Assembly: GCF_041296385.1 (NCBI RefSeq) | Contig: NC_091017.1 | Location: forward strand, 48,296,214 to 48,360,213 | Length of the DNA stretch: 64,000 bases | Source of the DNA: Aphelocoma coerulescens | Lineage: Eukaryota > Chordata > Aves > Passeriformes > Corvidae | Reading direction: 5' to 3' | Shown here: piece after piece, positions 1-10,918 of the stretch | Layout of the letters: each line of letters starts with the position of its first letter | Position numbering within the stretch: the first letter of the stretch is position 1 | Notes under the pieces: generated by a model | Told to the model about the DNA's origin: nothing | The model's database searches: none | The model's input: the letters and a program-made list of their open reading frames with translations, nothing else | Made by a program: the position numbers and the translations under genes

Positions 1-3000
1 CAACAAAACTTGCTTGTTAAACTGATTCATAGCTTTGTATGGCATAATGATTTTATTGCCATTTATTACAGAGCAACATGAGATAACAAGAGATGTTTTA
101 TCTTTTCTTTATTTTTTTCAGACAATGGCATTATTTGTTAACTGGGATTGATGTCAGAAACAGCAAAGTCAGCTACAGCATGAATTAACATGAACAATAA
201 ACACTTCCTGAATGTTTCATTCAAAGCCAAAAGATAACAATCATGGTTTTTAACTGAGGGATGAAGGTTTACAATCAGTTGGAGGGATAACTTCCAGAAT
301 GCTTAGAAAATGTCCATTCATGATGGCTTAAATTAATTATAAATAACAAATAATAGACTGTTTGTTTGTTTTCAAAAAATAAAAGTACTTTGTAGGTGAT
401 TGATAAATTTAGCTTAACTTGAATGTGGAAAACTTCAATGCCTAATAAAGTCTAGATAATTATTAAATTTTACTGGAAAGAATTCAGGTATGCCATTGGT
501 TTTTTATCTGGGTAGAAAACAATGCAAAAAATCAATATAAAGGAAGTTGATATAAACTAAGTAATTTATGAAAATAATTTCACTCATTAAGTCTCATAAA
601 ATCTCATTAAAATAAAACTGGTATATACACAAGTTGGGAGAAAGTGTTACAAATTTTAAAAAAATTCTCATGTGTTTTTCCCACTAAACAGGACATGTTT
701 CCAGTTAAACCTTATCCCATTGTGATCACGGACATAGCAGTCGCAGCATTACTTCTAATGCCTTTGGTCCAGACTGCACGAACTGAAACATGACTGTACA
801 CTGTAATTGTTTCCATAATTAGTTTCTGGTCATAGTTACATATCATCTCATAAAAAGTAAAGTGCTTGTGGTATGTGCTGCTCCAATGTTAGATCGGCAA
901 TGCAGCCAGTACCAATGTGGGAGCTCATGGAAGGGGATGACGCCTTTATTCAAAACAAAAACTTAAATAAAATAGATTTTGCTCATTGCTCTCTCACAGT
1001 CTCACTGTCACAAGCACCAGAAAAGAGTGGTGTTCACGCCTGTCCACCTGCCACACACCAGGCAGGGTGGGTGTTCAAGTGTCCAGCCTGCCATAGGGTT
1101 TTGCAATTAGGGTTCTGCAACACTTGTGTCCAGCTCTTAGGTCCCCTGCAGTGCCCTGGAGAATGAGAGTAACTAGCTGACAAGTCATTCTCACCCTGTC
1201 ATGCTCTTCTTAAGCTGATGACCTTATGCAGGTTTTAGATATGCTTTTTTGGACCCTCTTGTGTGACCCTCTTGTATTTCCACTGTGTCCCAGCCTTGAC
1301 TCCTCAGGGTTTGTTCACTGCCCTTGTGTCCAGTGTTATCTCTCCTGTGAAACTGCAGGTGGTTGGGGTAGGACCTGGATGCTTATGTGGTTGCCAGTGA
1401 TGCAGGCAGTGCTGAGACTGTTGTCCCTGCTGTGCTCTTCTGTTGCTTCCCATACTCAAACCTTCTCCTTCTTTCTCCAGTCACACTATCTTAGTCTTTC
1501 TATTACAATTTGCCACATGCTGTGCTTACATCATGTAAACCAAATAGTGTTTGCAGGCAGATAAATGACATCATTATCAAGTGCTGCTGTAAATTTTACC
1601 ATTTTTCTGAAGTATCACATTAAGTGCACTGGAACCACTACTATGGGGCAGATTCTCCCACATACTGTGGTCCATTTGCACTCACATTGAAAAAGATCTG
1701 ATTAGAAATATGTTAAAAAATGTTTCAAAATAAACAAACTTTTGGGGAGAAGCTTTATGTGATGGCCTTTTTGTCCCATTCTTTCCTGTTTCTGGATATG
1801 GGACAATCCAGCATAGCTTAGACTTCTCTGTTTCTAGGCCCTTTAGTATAACTGAAAGCGAGTGAAAAAACCATCTGGCTGCTCTAGCAGCAGCCCTAAA
1901 ATTGGCAACATGATAACAATAACATTTTTGCAACCTTATGAACCCCTTCTGTCTCCTAATTACCCTGCTGGGCAATATTGTTTTCTTATTCTGATGAACT
2001 CACCCAATTTATTTAAGAAGATCTGTAAAGACCCATATGTACTACAGAGTAAAATTACATTCAATTACTGTTTGAAACATTTTACATCTACTGCCTTTTA
2101 CAGCATCTAACAGTAGTACTTTACACCACAGTGACTCAGGAATTGTGCTTTATCACTTCTTAAAAGCAGTTGCCAGGGGTGGGGGATTCTGCATACACCA
2201 AATCTGTACAAAAGCTATTTCTTACTTATTGATGTGTCTTGAAAAAGGTAAGTGCAAAGTCAGTTACAGATATATTTTGCTTGCACAGAAAAGTTACAGC
2301 AAGCAATTCTTCAATCTTGTGTGACCATAAAAAGATAAATGAACAGTAAAATGTCTTTATGGCTTTTATTTCCAGAAGTCAGTTTGCCCATTTCATTAGG
2401 TATCTGTGCAAAGCCATGTACCAATACATCTGACCGAGATAAATGTGCTTTCAAAGATTATCTGTGTATAGCAAAATCTGAGACTCCCTTGATGAAATGA
2501 GATTGCAAAGAATAACATGGTTGAATATGCAATGTTGAAGAAAGAATTGTGGTTTAAAAATAGAAATATTTCTCTAACATCAGCTTGCCTCATATTTAAA
2601 ATAGCCAATATACTGTCAAACTTTGGTTTGGGATTTGCTTTGTCTTCATTTACTGTTTCCCTGTTCCCATCTGGTTGTATACGGTAAGCATATCAACAGA
2701 AGCACATCATTTCTATTGTCAGTTCTAATGGTTTGTGAAAAGATGCATTCATCCCAAGCCTAGCTGCCTATGGAAATGAGCTTGATGAAATCTTTCTCAC
2801 AGCTTTTGGGCTCACTGGCATGTATCAGCCAAACCCTAACACAGAAATAGGGATCAGAAGGAGTTAAGTTCCTGCAGTGAAATGAACAGGAGTGGCAGGA
2901 TGTTTCGGAGAAAAGTTTTAAGAGTGGCTTTTCCAGGTGTATTCTGAGATATGAAAGCAACAGCATGAACTTTTGTCTTGTTAGAGACCAGAGAATGTGC

Positions 3001-3190
3001 AAAGAGAAAACTACAACAAAATCAGTCTGAACTTTCAATCATTCTTCTCATAAAAGGGGATAGGGACAGCAGCCTTCATTAATTCCATTGCCTGCATGAT
3101 ATTTATGTTGAGGAAATTGTTCCTGGCTCTCTGTTATACCTCTGTTTATTTTTGAGGCCAAAACCAGTAAGAAAGATTTCTCCTGGTAGC
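1..3190. other. AT-rich noncoding DNA, no gene seen
   Basis: No recognisable gene, RNA or transposon. Most of the stretch is AT-rich with frequent stops in every frame. A GC-richer patch at about 1000-1450 holds two open frames of roughly 100 codons on the plus strand. They are rich in Cys, Leu and Pro and resemble no family I know, and nearby text repeats short words (GTGTCCAG several times, GACCCTCTTGT twice at about 1252-1276). I read this as noncoding sequence or a very old repeat rather than exons. Confidence 0.6.
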
Positions 3191-3233
3191 ACTATAGTAA
3201 ATGGTCTATACCATTACTATAGTAAATGGTATA
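3191..3233. repeat. Short direct repeat with embedded near-perfect palindrome
   Basis: The 15-mer ACTATAGTAAATGGT occurs at 3191-3205 and again at 3216-3230. The second copy lies in a palindrome at 3207-3233: TATACCATT on the left pairs with AATGGTATA on the right around a CTATAG centre, with a single unpaired base. It could be a local template-switch product, since a palindromic duplication of this type is a common outcome of replication slippage. No function is implied. Confidence 0.75.
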
Positions 3234-3555
3234 GGAATGCAAGATATTCTCTAAGTAATTTTTTCTCTGATGTCTTGTGAGCTGTAAATTGTCCAAACAA
3301 GGATTTCTTTGGAGAATGCTATGCAACCTGATACATTTTGGTTTTGAGAGGAAGATCTCTGTTCTTGTTTTTATTACAATATTATATCATTATTGCTACT
3401 CAGTAAGTAAATGAAAACCTTCAAGAAGTTTCTAAAGGCACTGCATGTGACACTTTACCATGCCATAAATCAAGTCCTTCCGGATGGGAGAGAATTTGCT
3501 GAAAGTCCTTGCAAGGAGTTTCAAAGATAAACCAAGACTTTTCCTGGAGTTTCAA
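3234..3555. other. Noncoding AT-rich DNA
   Basis: Nothing identifiable lies between the palindrome and the LTR that follows. Confidence 0.5.
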
Positions 3556-4099
3556 TGCTGCCAGATAGTTGTTTATTAAGTCTTATCAGAGGAACAGAGC
3601 CACTAGTGTGACCCAGGTACAGCATAGAGTACAGAAAAGCAGGAGTGAGGCCTCTCCATCAAGATCTACACAGCCCCCTAAAGATACCTTAACCAACAGT
3701 CACCAAAAACGTACACCATTCTCACTTTCCCACCAACCACTCAGCAACACGACTAGGAACCGTGGAACCCTCCACCCAACCACCCCAAACCTCCCCCACT
3801 GCAGAACATGGAGCAGTAGAAGAAGGAGAAGAAGGCCCAGAGAACAACAATCCTCCACCCCGACACTTTCCACTCCCATCCACTCACCACAAAGAGAAGC
3901 CCAAAACCCCCAAACTCCCCACCCCGCGACAATCCCACACAGCAGCCCCCACTGAACCCACACCACCGCACCCTCCAGTTCCTGTCCGACTGCTGGCAAG
4001 CCTCTCCAAGGTTGGAGGCCAAAACAGAGCTGCCCAGGGGGGCAAGAACCCCCCAAAACAGGCAGATAAATACTCCCAGCACTTGGGTCCCCCACAGCA
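3556..4099 (-). mobile_element. Probable solo ERV LTR, minus strand
   Basis: This GC-richer 544-bp block stands out from AT-rich flanks and has matching inverted ends, TGCTG at 3556 and CAGCA at 4095-4099, as LTRs do (TG...CA). Read on the minus strand, a TATTTA-type TATA-like motif lies close to the start and an AATAAA polyadenylation signal (TTTATT on plus at 3571-3576) lies about 20 bp from the end. The plus strand is strongly C/A-biased, so the minus strand is G/T-rich. No retroviral gene is adjacent, hence a solo LTR. The flanking pentamers agree at only 3 of 5 positions (TTCAA versus TGGAA), so a target-site duplication is not demonstrated. Open frames of 115-131 codons here overlap in several frames on both strands and reflect high GC rather than coding. 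I cannot name the ERV family. Confidence 0.6.
3571..3576 (-). promoter_or_regulatory. Polyadenylation signal of the LTR
   Basis: TTTATT on plus gives AATAAA on minus, about 20 bp before the LTR end. The position suits the R/U5 part of an LTR with a very short U5. Confidence 0.45.
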
Positions 4100-5585
4100 T
4101 GGAAACAGCTAATATAATATCCTTTCTAAGGTTTTGCTATATAAAAGAAAATAAAGTTCACAAAAAATATTAATGACAGGTTATGCAGGCTATTAACTTG
4201 CTTGTCAGAGACTATTTTAAATTTAAAAAAAATATTGAAAACTTGACAGCTCTCAGGTTCATCTATTTTAATTGCCTAGTCTGTTTAGGGAGTCTTACTG
4301 AGAATTAGTTATATCAGTAATGCAACTGGGACTCAGAAGATAATTTTTACTTGAGGTGCAGTCTTGCCAAAACAATCATAGTGATATTTATGTTAGCTTC
4401 TTTACAATATTATGACATATAAGGCTACAATTTTTTAATTTTTTTCAGTAGTTGTGCACTCTATGAGATAAGAAACAGCAGACTGCAGGATGTATTCACA
4501 ACACATGTAAACTAAAATTTTGCTGTTGAAAAATAAGTCAGTATTTGACTATAATTAAAGATTGAAAGACTTTTTAAAAATACATTCAAGTACTGATTTT
4601 GTCTTTTTCCTTCTTTTGTTTTTTTCTCTTTATAAATTTATTTTTAAACTGATGACCTTACACCACTTTAAGAAATACCTGGAAATAAAGTGGCAGGAGT
4701 GAAGAAGTGAAACTTGTACCTTCCCACCAGATGAAACTATTTGCCCCAAAATTGCAGAAGTAATTAGTATCAGATTTGGAAGCACAAATTCCTTTGGAGG
4801 GGTTTTCTTGGCAAAACAATCAGTATTAGCTCTTCTCCAGCTACCTAAATAACAATCTCAACCCATTTGGTGTCTTATATTAGATAGCTCTTCTTTAAGA
4901 TTTTGTATCTTTTGGAGTTTTTTGCTGTGTTTGAAATATCACAAGAAGATAGTTCTAATAAAGCTCTTACAAATGAAGTGGCAAATATAAAGACATGGAA
5001 GAATAATGCAAGCAGTATACAGCAAGAAAATGTATTCACTCCAGGAATGGCAACTGTTCTATCTCATTCTTTCCTTAGCTGTACTTTTCTCTTGTCTTTG
5101 ATGTAAGTGAGAAAATCTTGATGTAAACAAATCCTCACCATATGATGTTCCACTGTTTTATGGCCCTTCCTTAACTTATCACTTTTCTAATAGTGTAAAC
5201 CCGAGAAGATTTCCCTTTAAAATATGAACCACCATCACAGTTAAATTCTAATTCATATGGTCAAAAGAATCACTGCGTGCATTTAAAATTAATTGAAGGT
5301 ATTTTATAATCTCGTCATGAACCTCAAATGGTTAACAGAAAACTCTTAATTGTACTACTTCTGAAAAAACTACTGATTGTACTGCTCATAGTGTTTCAGC
5401 CATGGATCTATTAACCACTCACTGGTGTCCTCCACCAGTAGTCAGATGGAAGGGGATGACACATACTGTCTTAAACATACAAATTTTTGATTTAAAAAAA
5501 TTTAAAATCTAATAATTCTTTCTTTTTAGTCATTCTTTTGCTCAGTTGCACTGCTGCACTCAAACTCGGGTTATGTCAAAAGAAA
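4100..5585. other. Noncoding AT-rich DNA
   Basis: No gene or transposon recognised. The stretch has homopolymer-rich AT sequence, including T-runs around 4600-4640. A 67-codon open frame at 4903-5106 has no feature suggesting it is real. Confidence 0.55.
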
Positions 5586-6170
5586 TTAAACTAGATCCTC
5601 TCCTCTGGCTTTATTGAAGTACACAGCACACGCCTCATGACTAGTGGGAATATAAGTGTGCAGGCTAAGGGAGAGTTTTCGGTAGCTTTGAAACACATTA
5701 TTAATGGAAATGCTCAGTTCAGGGATTGGGCTATAGCTGAAAGTAAATACCCCAGAGCCATAGAGTGTACATGTGGAAGCCTCAGACAGAAATGCTTCTC
5801 CCTGCACAACTGCAGTTTTTGAGCCAAGGTACTGTTTAATACTTACACAGATGTATGGGACAATAATGTAAAGCCACAGTAAAAATTCTGAGTATAAGAG
5901 CTCTGCCCAGTTTTGTAAATAATAATGACATCTACCTTTATTGTAGTTCTTTTCAATGATTTCCTTCAACTGCTTCATGGAGTAGGACAACATTGTACTC
6001 TGTACTCTTAACCCTGTGAAAAACAAGACACATGAAGGAGGAGAGACAGCAGTCCAGGGCAGAAATGGCAGAACAGAAATTTGAAGTCCACAACTAATTC
6101 TGAATTTTTCTACCAGTAGTAGTAAAATGAACTTGAAAATGAGAATTTCAAGTTCAAGAGAGTGGCACAA
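5586..6170 (-). other. Unusually long open reading frame, unrecognised, coding status uncertain
   Basis: This minus-strand frame stays open for 194 codons, long for such AT-rich DNA. The first codon is TTG; the first in-frame ATG is at 5993-5991, leaving 135 residues that end in ...KARGEDLV. The N-terminal part has a hydrophobic run (residues about 9-20, ILIFKFILLLLV), the middle is charged and helical-looking (SYSMKQLKEIIEKNYNK), and a second hydrophobic stretch (FLLWLYIIVPYICV) follows. I recognise no family. The frame includes a 78-nt core with good splice sites, listed separately; if that is an exon, the surrounding open sequence is intron that happens to lack stops. Chance is still possible, because one such ORF in 64 kb is weak evidence. 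Confidence 0.3.
5936..6013 (-). CDS. Candidate 78-nt internal coding exon, gene unknown
   Basis: On the minus strand a pyrimidine-rich run (CTGTCTCTCCTCCTTC...TTGTTTTTCACAG) ends in AG directly before 6013, and AAAG|GTAGAT at 5936/5935 makes a usable donor. The enclosed 78 nt are open in one frame only; the other two hit stops. The length is a multiple of three and both boundaries split a codon after its first base (phase 1-1), so the exon could be skipped without a frameshift. It encodes about 26 residues: LRVQSTMLSYSMKQLKEIIE followed by KNYNK. I cannot match this to a known protein, and I found no partner exon with equal signals in the window, which would need very long introns. It may equally be a chance combination or an exon of a noncoding RNA. 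Confidence 0.25.
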
Positions 6171-7474
6171 CTTTCTTTATAGAAAATAAAGTGGGGTTTT
6201 GACTAGTTAAAATATTTTATAACGTAAGGAGAAAATCTCTGGGTCATCCTAACCATTTCACTGAAAAAAAAATCTATAGAGTGTCAGAATAACCACAATT
6301 TAAATCAAAACTTTAAAGATTTCTTTTTAATCTTACATGGAAATTTTCATGTGAAATTAGTTCTTTGTTTTATTTTAATGTAAAGTCACCAAAAATTATA
6401 CTGTACCAAGAAAATATTCTTATACATTATTTTTGTAACTGTATTACACATTGTTAGTGTATTTTTTTCATTACTAGTACTTTCTACTGTTTAATCCCAT
6501 ATTCTCTATCCATGAAACATGGTGTACAGCTGTCTCCAGGACTACCAAACTACCAGGACTATCAGGATTACCAAAGAAATTCAGCCAATTAGCATTTCAG
6601 TCAAAAAATTCATGAGTGATCAGTAGTCATACCCTTTACAACATGGATTTTCTGCAAACTGACAAGCCATTTAATTGGTCAGCATACCATATCACACTTG
6701 ATAGCTTTCCACATCTGTAGTTGCTGGGGTATGTAATATCCCATAATACATAAATTTATTTTGTGTATTTTCCTCAATATGATTTTTCAAACTGGCTGTG
6801 TAATTAGAATTATTTTCTTCATTAATTATAATAATTAAATATAAGGTTTTCTCCTTAGTAAGTTACACGTTTCAATATCAACTTTCCAAAGATATTGCAT
6901 TTAAAACTGGCATAATTCCCTAAGATATTACATTCTTCTTTTTTACAATACTGAACAGACAAACCCAAAAGTATTTTGATATCCATATTTCTATTCTATC
7001 TATAGCAAAAGAGGAACTCAAAATGTGAGATATTTAGTTGTCTTATACGCCAATAGTGGAGAGTTTATTTCTGGAAAAACGACCCTCTAAGACATAAGGG
7101 AACTGTTCTTAATGGTAGCAAATCATGATATTTATTTTTTCAGGATTTCTCTAGAGTCCCTGTTGCTTCACAAGTTTCTTTGGAATAGATATTATACTGA
7201 ATAATGAAAGTGTTCACATTATATAAACTGAGTAAATGGTGTAATAGACAACAGTAAATTACCATTGAAAAACAAGCCTAGAAGTATGTAAGACCGATGA
7301 ATTGTTTAAATTTGTATAAATTAAGGAAGATATGCAAGCAGAAAAATCTGAAAATAATTTTATTTTTTACGACACATTATTTATTTTATATCTTTATCTA
7401 TTCTTCTCAGCAAGAGTGGCCTTTCATGTATAATATTCCTCTGAATACTAGGAAAAATAGTAGTGGGAGAAAAG
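6171..7474. other. Noncoding AT-rich DNA
   Basis: Nothing recognisable. The text is AT-rich, with several short A- or T-runs and no repeat signature. Confidence 0.55.
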
Positions 7475-7540
7475 GAATCCCATAGATAGAAGAGTTGAAG
7501 TGGAATGGGCCTCTGGAAATTGCCTAGTCCAAGCTCCCCT
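7475..7540 (-). mobile_element. CR1 retrotransposon 3' tail fragment
   Basis: The plus strand reads as an antisense CR1 3' end: a degraded AATC(C)CATAGA start, then GGAATGGGCCTCTGG and CTAGTCCAAGCTCCCC, matching the usual GGAAGGGACCTCTGG...CTAGTCCAACCTCCC of bird CR1. About 65 bp remain. The element is in minus orientation, strongly 5'-truncated, and noncoding. Confidence 0.7.
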
Positions 7541-7596
7541 ACACATACATATATATATGTATATATGCATGTGCAGGTACATACATACACATACAT
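7541..7596. repeat. TA/CATA microsatellite
   Basis: Mixed (AT)n and (CATA)n with GT variants, starting exactly where the CR1 remnant stops. It gives a 71-codon spurious frame full of Tyr, Val and Cys on the minus strand. Length variation between individuals would be expected. Confidence 0.85.
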
Positions 7597-8872
7597 GCTC
7601 AGAGGTAAACCACATCAGTTAACTTGATTATTTGGCATGTTTTTAGATTTGTAGGCCTCAACTTATGCATCTATCTAAAGAAATCTTTTTCAACAACTTC
7701 CATGCTTTTCATAAAAATATTATCAAAACACCTAAAAATATTTGAATGTTTTGTGGGGCTTTTTTTCTCAAATGAAAAATAAAATAAAAATGTTCACAGT
7801 TCTTCTGAATAGAACACGTTTTGGAATTGCAGTTCTGGGTCTGATACCTGATGTCTACTTAGTCAGTCTGCAGTGGAACTGTGTTCCCTCTACAATTGTT
7901 TTGGGTACAGGGAGCATCTATAATTGCAGGCATTCAGACTAAAACCTGTATTCAAACCACATTCATTCTTATTCCAATCTGTTCTCCAACTCCAGTGCAG
8001 TGTTGAAACCACACTTAACCTGAAACCACTCTAAACAACGCATTCCCTGTAAACAGTGGGGTCGCAGTGGTGATGGGATGGCTGTTGCAAACCATCCTAT
8101 CCATTGCAAGAACTTTAAATGAAAGTAGCCTAACATCACTGTTTTCTTGTTTTATAAAATAAGAACAGGGAGAAGGGTGTTCTTTATGTTTGTTAAAATA
8201 AAACATTCAAGCAATTTATTTTCCGATACAAAGTGATGTTTCACAGAAAAGATCTCCAGAATCAGATTTATACCTATGACAAGGACAGATATATCACAGT
8301 ACCAAAATGTTTATATGAAACATACTCTTAAAATCCTCTTTTTTTCATAGTGATTTTAATATTGATAACAGAGGAAGGAAAAAATAATCAAATGTGTAAC
8401 TTAAAAGTCCTTTTTGAGTGACTGCTAAACTGGTATTTCCAATTTTACATACTCCATACCTGATATCTTAATTACCCATCAGCTGTGGCTTGAAAAAGAT
8501 ACAAAATGAAAGAATAGCTACAAAGAGAACATGAAAAAAGATGAGGAATGAGTATATAGAAAAAAAAAACAGAGAGTTTGTATTTTTTTTAATTCCTTTG
8601 CAACACAAATCAATGTATGAAAAATAAATTAAATTGACACAAATGTAGAAAAAAAACCAGCAGGCTGAGGAAAAGAGCAGAAAGTAATCAGGTTATGAGA
8701 TGAAATTAATAAAACATTTTTATAACTAGTTTTCTATTGAAAAATTGTGACAGAAGCCAAGTTTCATTTCATATAGCAGTACAGTAGATCTGGTCAAAGG
8801 CCTACTGATTTCAATGTCACTCTTGCACTTCAATGAGTCATGTTTTAACCTCTAAGTAATTCATATATACTT
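7597..8872. other. Noncoding AT-rich DNA
   Basis: No gene or transposon recognised. Confidence 0.55.
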
Positions 8873-8895
8873 AAAAAAAAAAAAAAAAAAAAAAA
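8873..8895. repeat. Poly(A) tract, 23 bp
   Basis: Uninterrupted A23. No processed-gene copy or SINE body is visible upstream, so this is a simple mononucleotide repeat rather than a retrotransposon tail. Confidence 0.9.
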
Positions 8896-9585
8896 GAAGG
8901 AAGTTTTAATAGATGACAATTACAAAATGAAACATGATTTTTTTAGACATCTAATGAAAAACTAGCACTGATTTAAAGAAGGGAGAGAATATTTCTCTCT
9001 AATGATGTGAAAACCCAACTATTCAATTTAATAATAGGTTCTTCAAATTTTAAACCAATTTAACCTCATTATTTCATCTTCTTTCTATCCCATTTAAATT
9101 ATAAACTCAGAGAAAAAATAAGCACTGTTTCATTTTGCCTTGTTATACTTTCAACTATGGTACTGTACATACTCAGAAACTAGACCATTACAGTCTGTCA
9201 TATAAACACCTATTAGATAATCTTATTACCTTAAAGATTACTACCTTAATTATTTAAAATCAATAAAAGCATTAAAAACATTAGGAACCATACATAATTT
9301 AAAGAGTCAGAATCAGATATAATTCTTTGTAAAGAACAAATAACCTCTACTGTCAGGTGCAATTTTTTTTTTCCACAAAGGACCAACATTTCAAGACTTG
9401 AAGTAGATTTATCTTGTTAGAAGAGAATACTCTCACAGTATGCATATGCAGAATGAGAAGCTGTCTACAAAAATAGTTTAAACTAGGAAAATGTGACAAA
9501 TGACAATCTTCCAAGATTTTTCTGAAAATACTACTATATATAAAAATTCAAATTATAGGAAAGAATTCTCATAGTGCTCACGGAA
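8896..9585. other. Noncoding AT-rich DNA
   Basis: Nothing recognisable. Long AT-rich text with scattered homopolymers. Confidence 0.55.
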
Positions 9586-9619
9586 GATATCGATGTTGTT
9601 CAGATATCGATGTTGTTCT
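9586..9619. repeat. 17-bp perfect tandem duplication with CpGs
   Basis: GATATCGATGTTGTTCA at 9586-9602 is followed directly by a copy differing only at its last base (9603-9619). It lies in a patch (about 9580-9700) holding several CpG dinucleotides in otherwise CpG-poor DNA. Open frames of about 80 codons cross it on both strands (9553-9795 minus, 9593-9826 plus). Neither is recognisable. Confidence 0.85.
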
Positions 9620-10849
9620 GACTCAATGAAACATTTGCGAATGCGTTTAAGTCTCTCACTTCTCAGAAAGATACCATATGAAACAAATACGTTAGCTGAA
9701 TATTGCTTCAGAAAGCAATTTGTTAGCAGAAAAGTACTGAAGAAAAAATTGAAATTTCTTTTAGCTCCTATGGCCCCTGTTATCTGCATCTGCAAGAGTT
9801 TCTGTGCTGCATGCCATTTCCTCTAGTGAGGTGACAGTGGAGAACAGTACTATGAGGACAAGGAAACCAGGATGGCAGGGAGGCATGACAGCATTTTGGC
9901 ACAGAAGAACTAGTCTCAAACTGGTTCCAAAGTGACAGAAACATGATTATTTACAGTATTCAATAATGCTTAAGCTTTCCCCAAGCCAAAGTATTTGCTT
10001 GCCCTGAAGGTTATTTCTGCAGAGAAGAGAAAAGTGGAAAAGAGGAAAGAAAAAACTTCAGTTTCAGATTAAAACAATCTGAGGTATGTTCTCTCCTAAT
10101 ACCACTTCCAGTGAAAATCAGCTCATTTATAAATGAGTTTTATCTTTCTAATCTCCTTGAAATCTGCTGTTATTACCACTATCTAGTCTTAATGGTTTCA
10201 TTTCTGGGAGATTACTTTTGTCCTCAGCTTCATTTCCTCTGAAAATCATTACTGGTCTGTGCAGGGACAGGTAATGAGAAGCCCCTGATGTGAGAGCAGA
10301 TGCTCCCACCAGCAAGCCAGCAGAGGTCATCAGTCTTGTCTACATTACAGGAATATGTGTCTTTTTAGGGACTTCTGCTACAGCAGTCTATATCATGCCA
10401 GTTCCAGCTCCAGGAACAAAACAGGGATTTACTTCCAACAAGACATGAAAGGCTTTTGCAGAAGTCTGTTTATAGCTAAGGCATATCATGCCAGAGAAGC
10501 ACTTCCCACCAAAAGAAATTTCACCACAGCTACCCATCATCTTTTTCAAGTTTATATTCAGAAAGTTAGGAAAAGAAATATTGTTCTATTTGTGGATTAT
10601 ATTCAGACTTTACAGCCTGCCTAGTCTTGTTTCAACTGAGAAAGCTTCACAAAGTTTTCTTTATCAAGTGGCACTTAAGTCTAACCTGTTCAGATAAAAT
10701 AGAACTTCTGTAGATTCTCTGCAGACAGGAATAATACATTCTTATTTTATGTGTAATAAAAGTTTGTACAATGAGTGTAGATTGAAAAAAGAAACTCTGG
10801 ATTTTCCCCCTATTATATACCAGTACACAGAAGTGGTTAAAATTTTAAT
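9620..10849. other. Noncoding DNA, no gene seen
   Basis: AT-rich, with a purine-rich patch near 10020-10060. Overlapping open frames of 69-89 codons at 10355-10697 have no recognisable family and no splice context that I can defend. Confidence 0.5.
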
Positions 10850-10918
10850 CATTTCCATTATCATTTCAATTATCAATTTCCATTATCAATTTCCATTATC
10901 AATTTCCATTATAATTTC
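10850..10918. repeat. 13-bp AT-rich minisatellite
   Basis: About five copies of AATTTCCATTATC, the first ones degenerate (ATTTCCATTATC, ATTTCAATTATC) and the last three near-identical. The array gives an Ile/Ser-rich spurious frame at 10749-10961. The homogeneous 3' copies suggest recent slippage. Confidence 0.9.

Noticed and set aside
3569..4112. Pro/Thr-rich and Gly/Trp-rich frames of 115-131 codons as a gene
   Set aside because: They overlap in different frames on both strands inside an LTR-like block with strong base skew. Composition explains them.
8873..8895. Poly(A) tract as the tail of a processed pseudogene or SINE
   Set aside because: No gene-like or SINE-like sequence and no target-site duplication upstream; the flanking DNA is plain AT-rich sequence.
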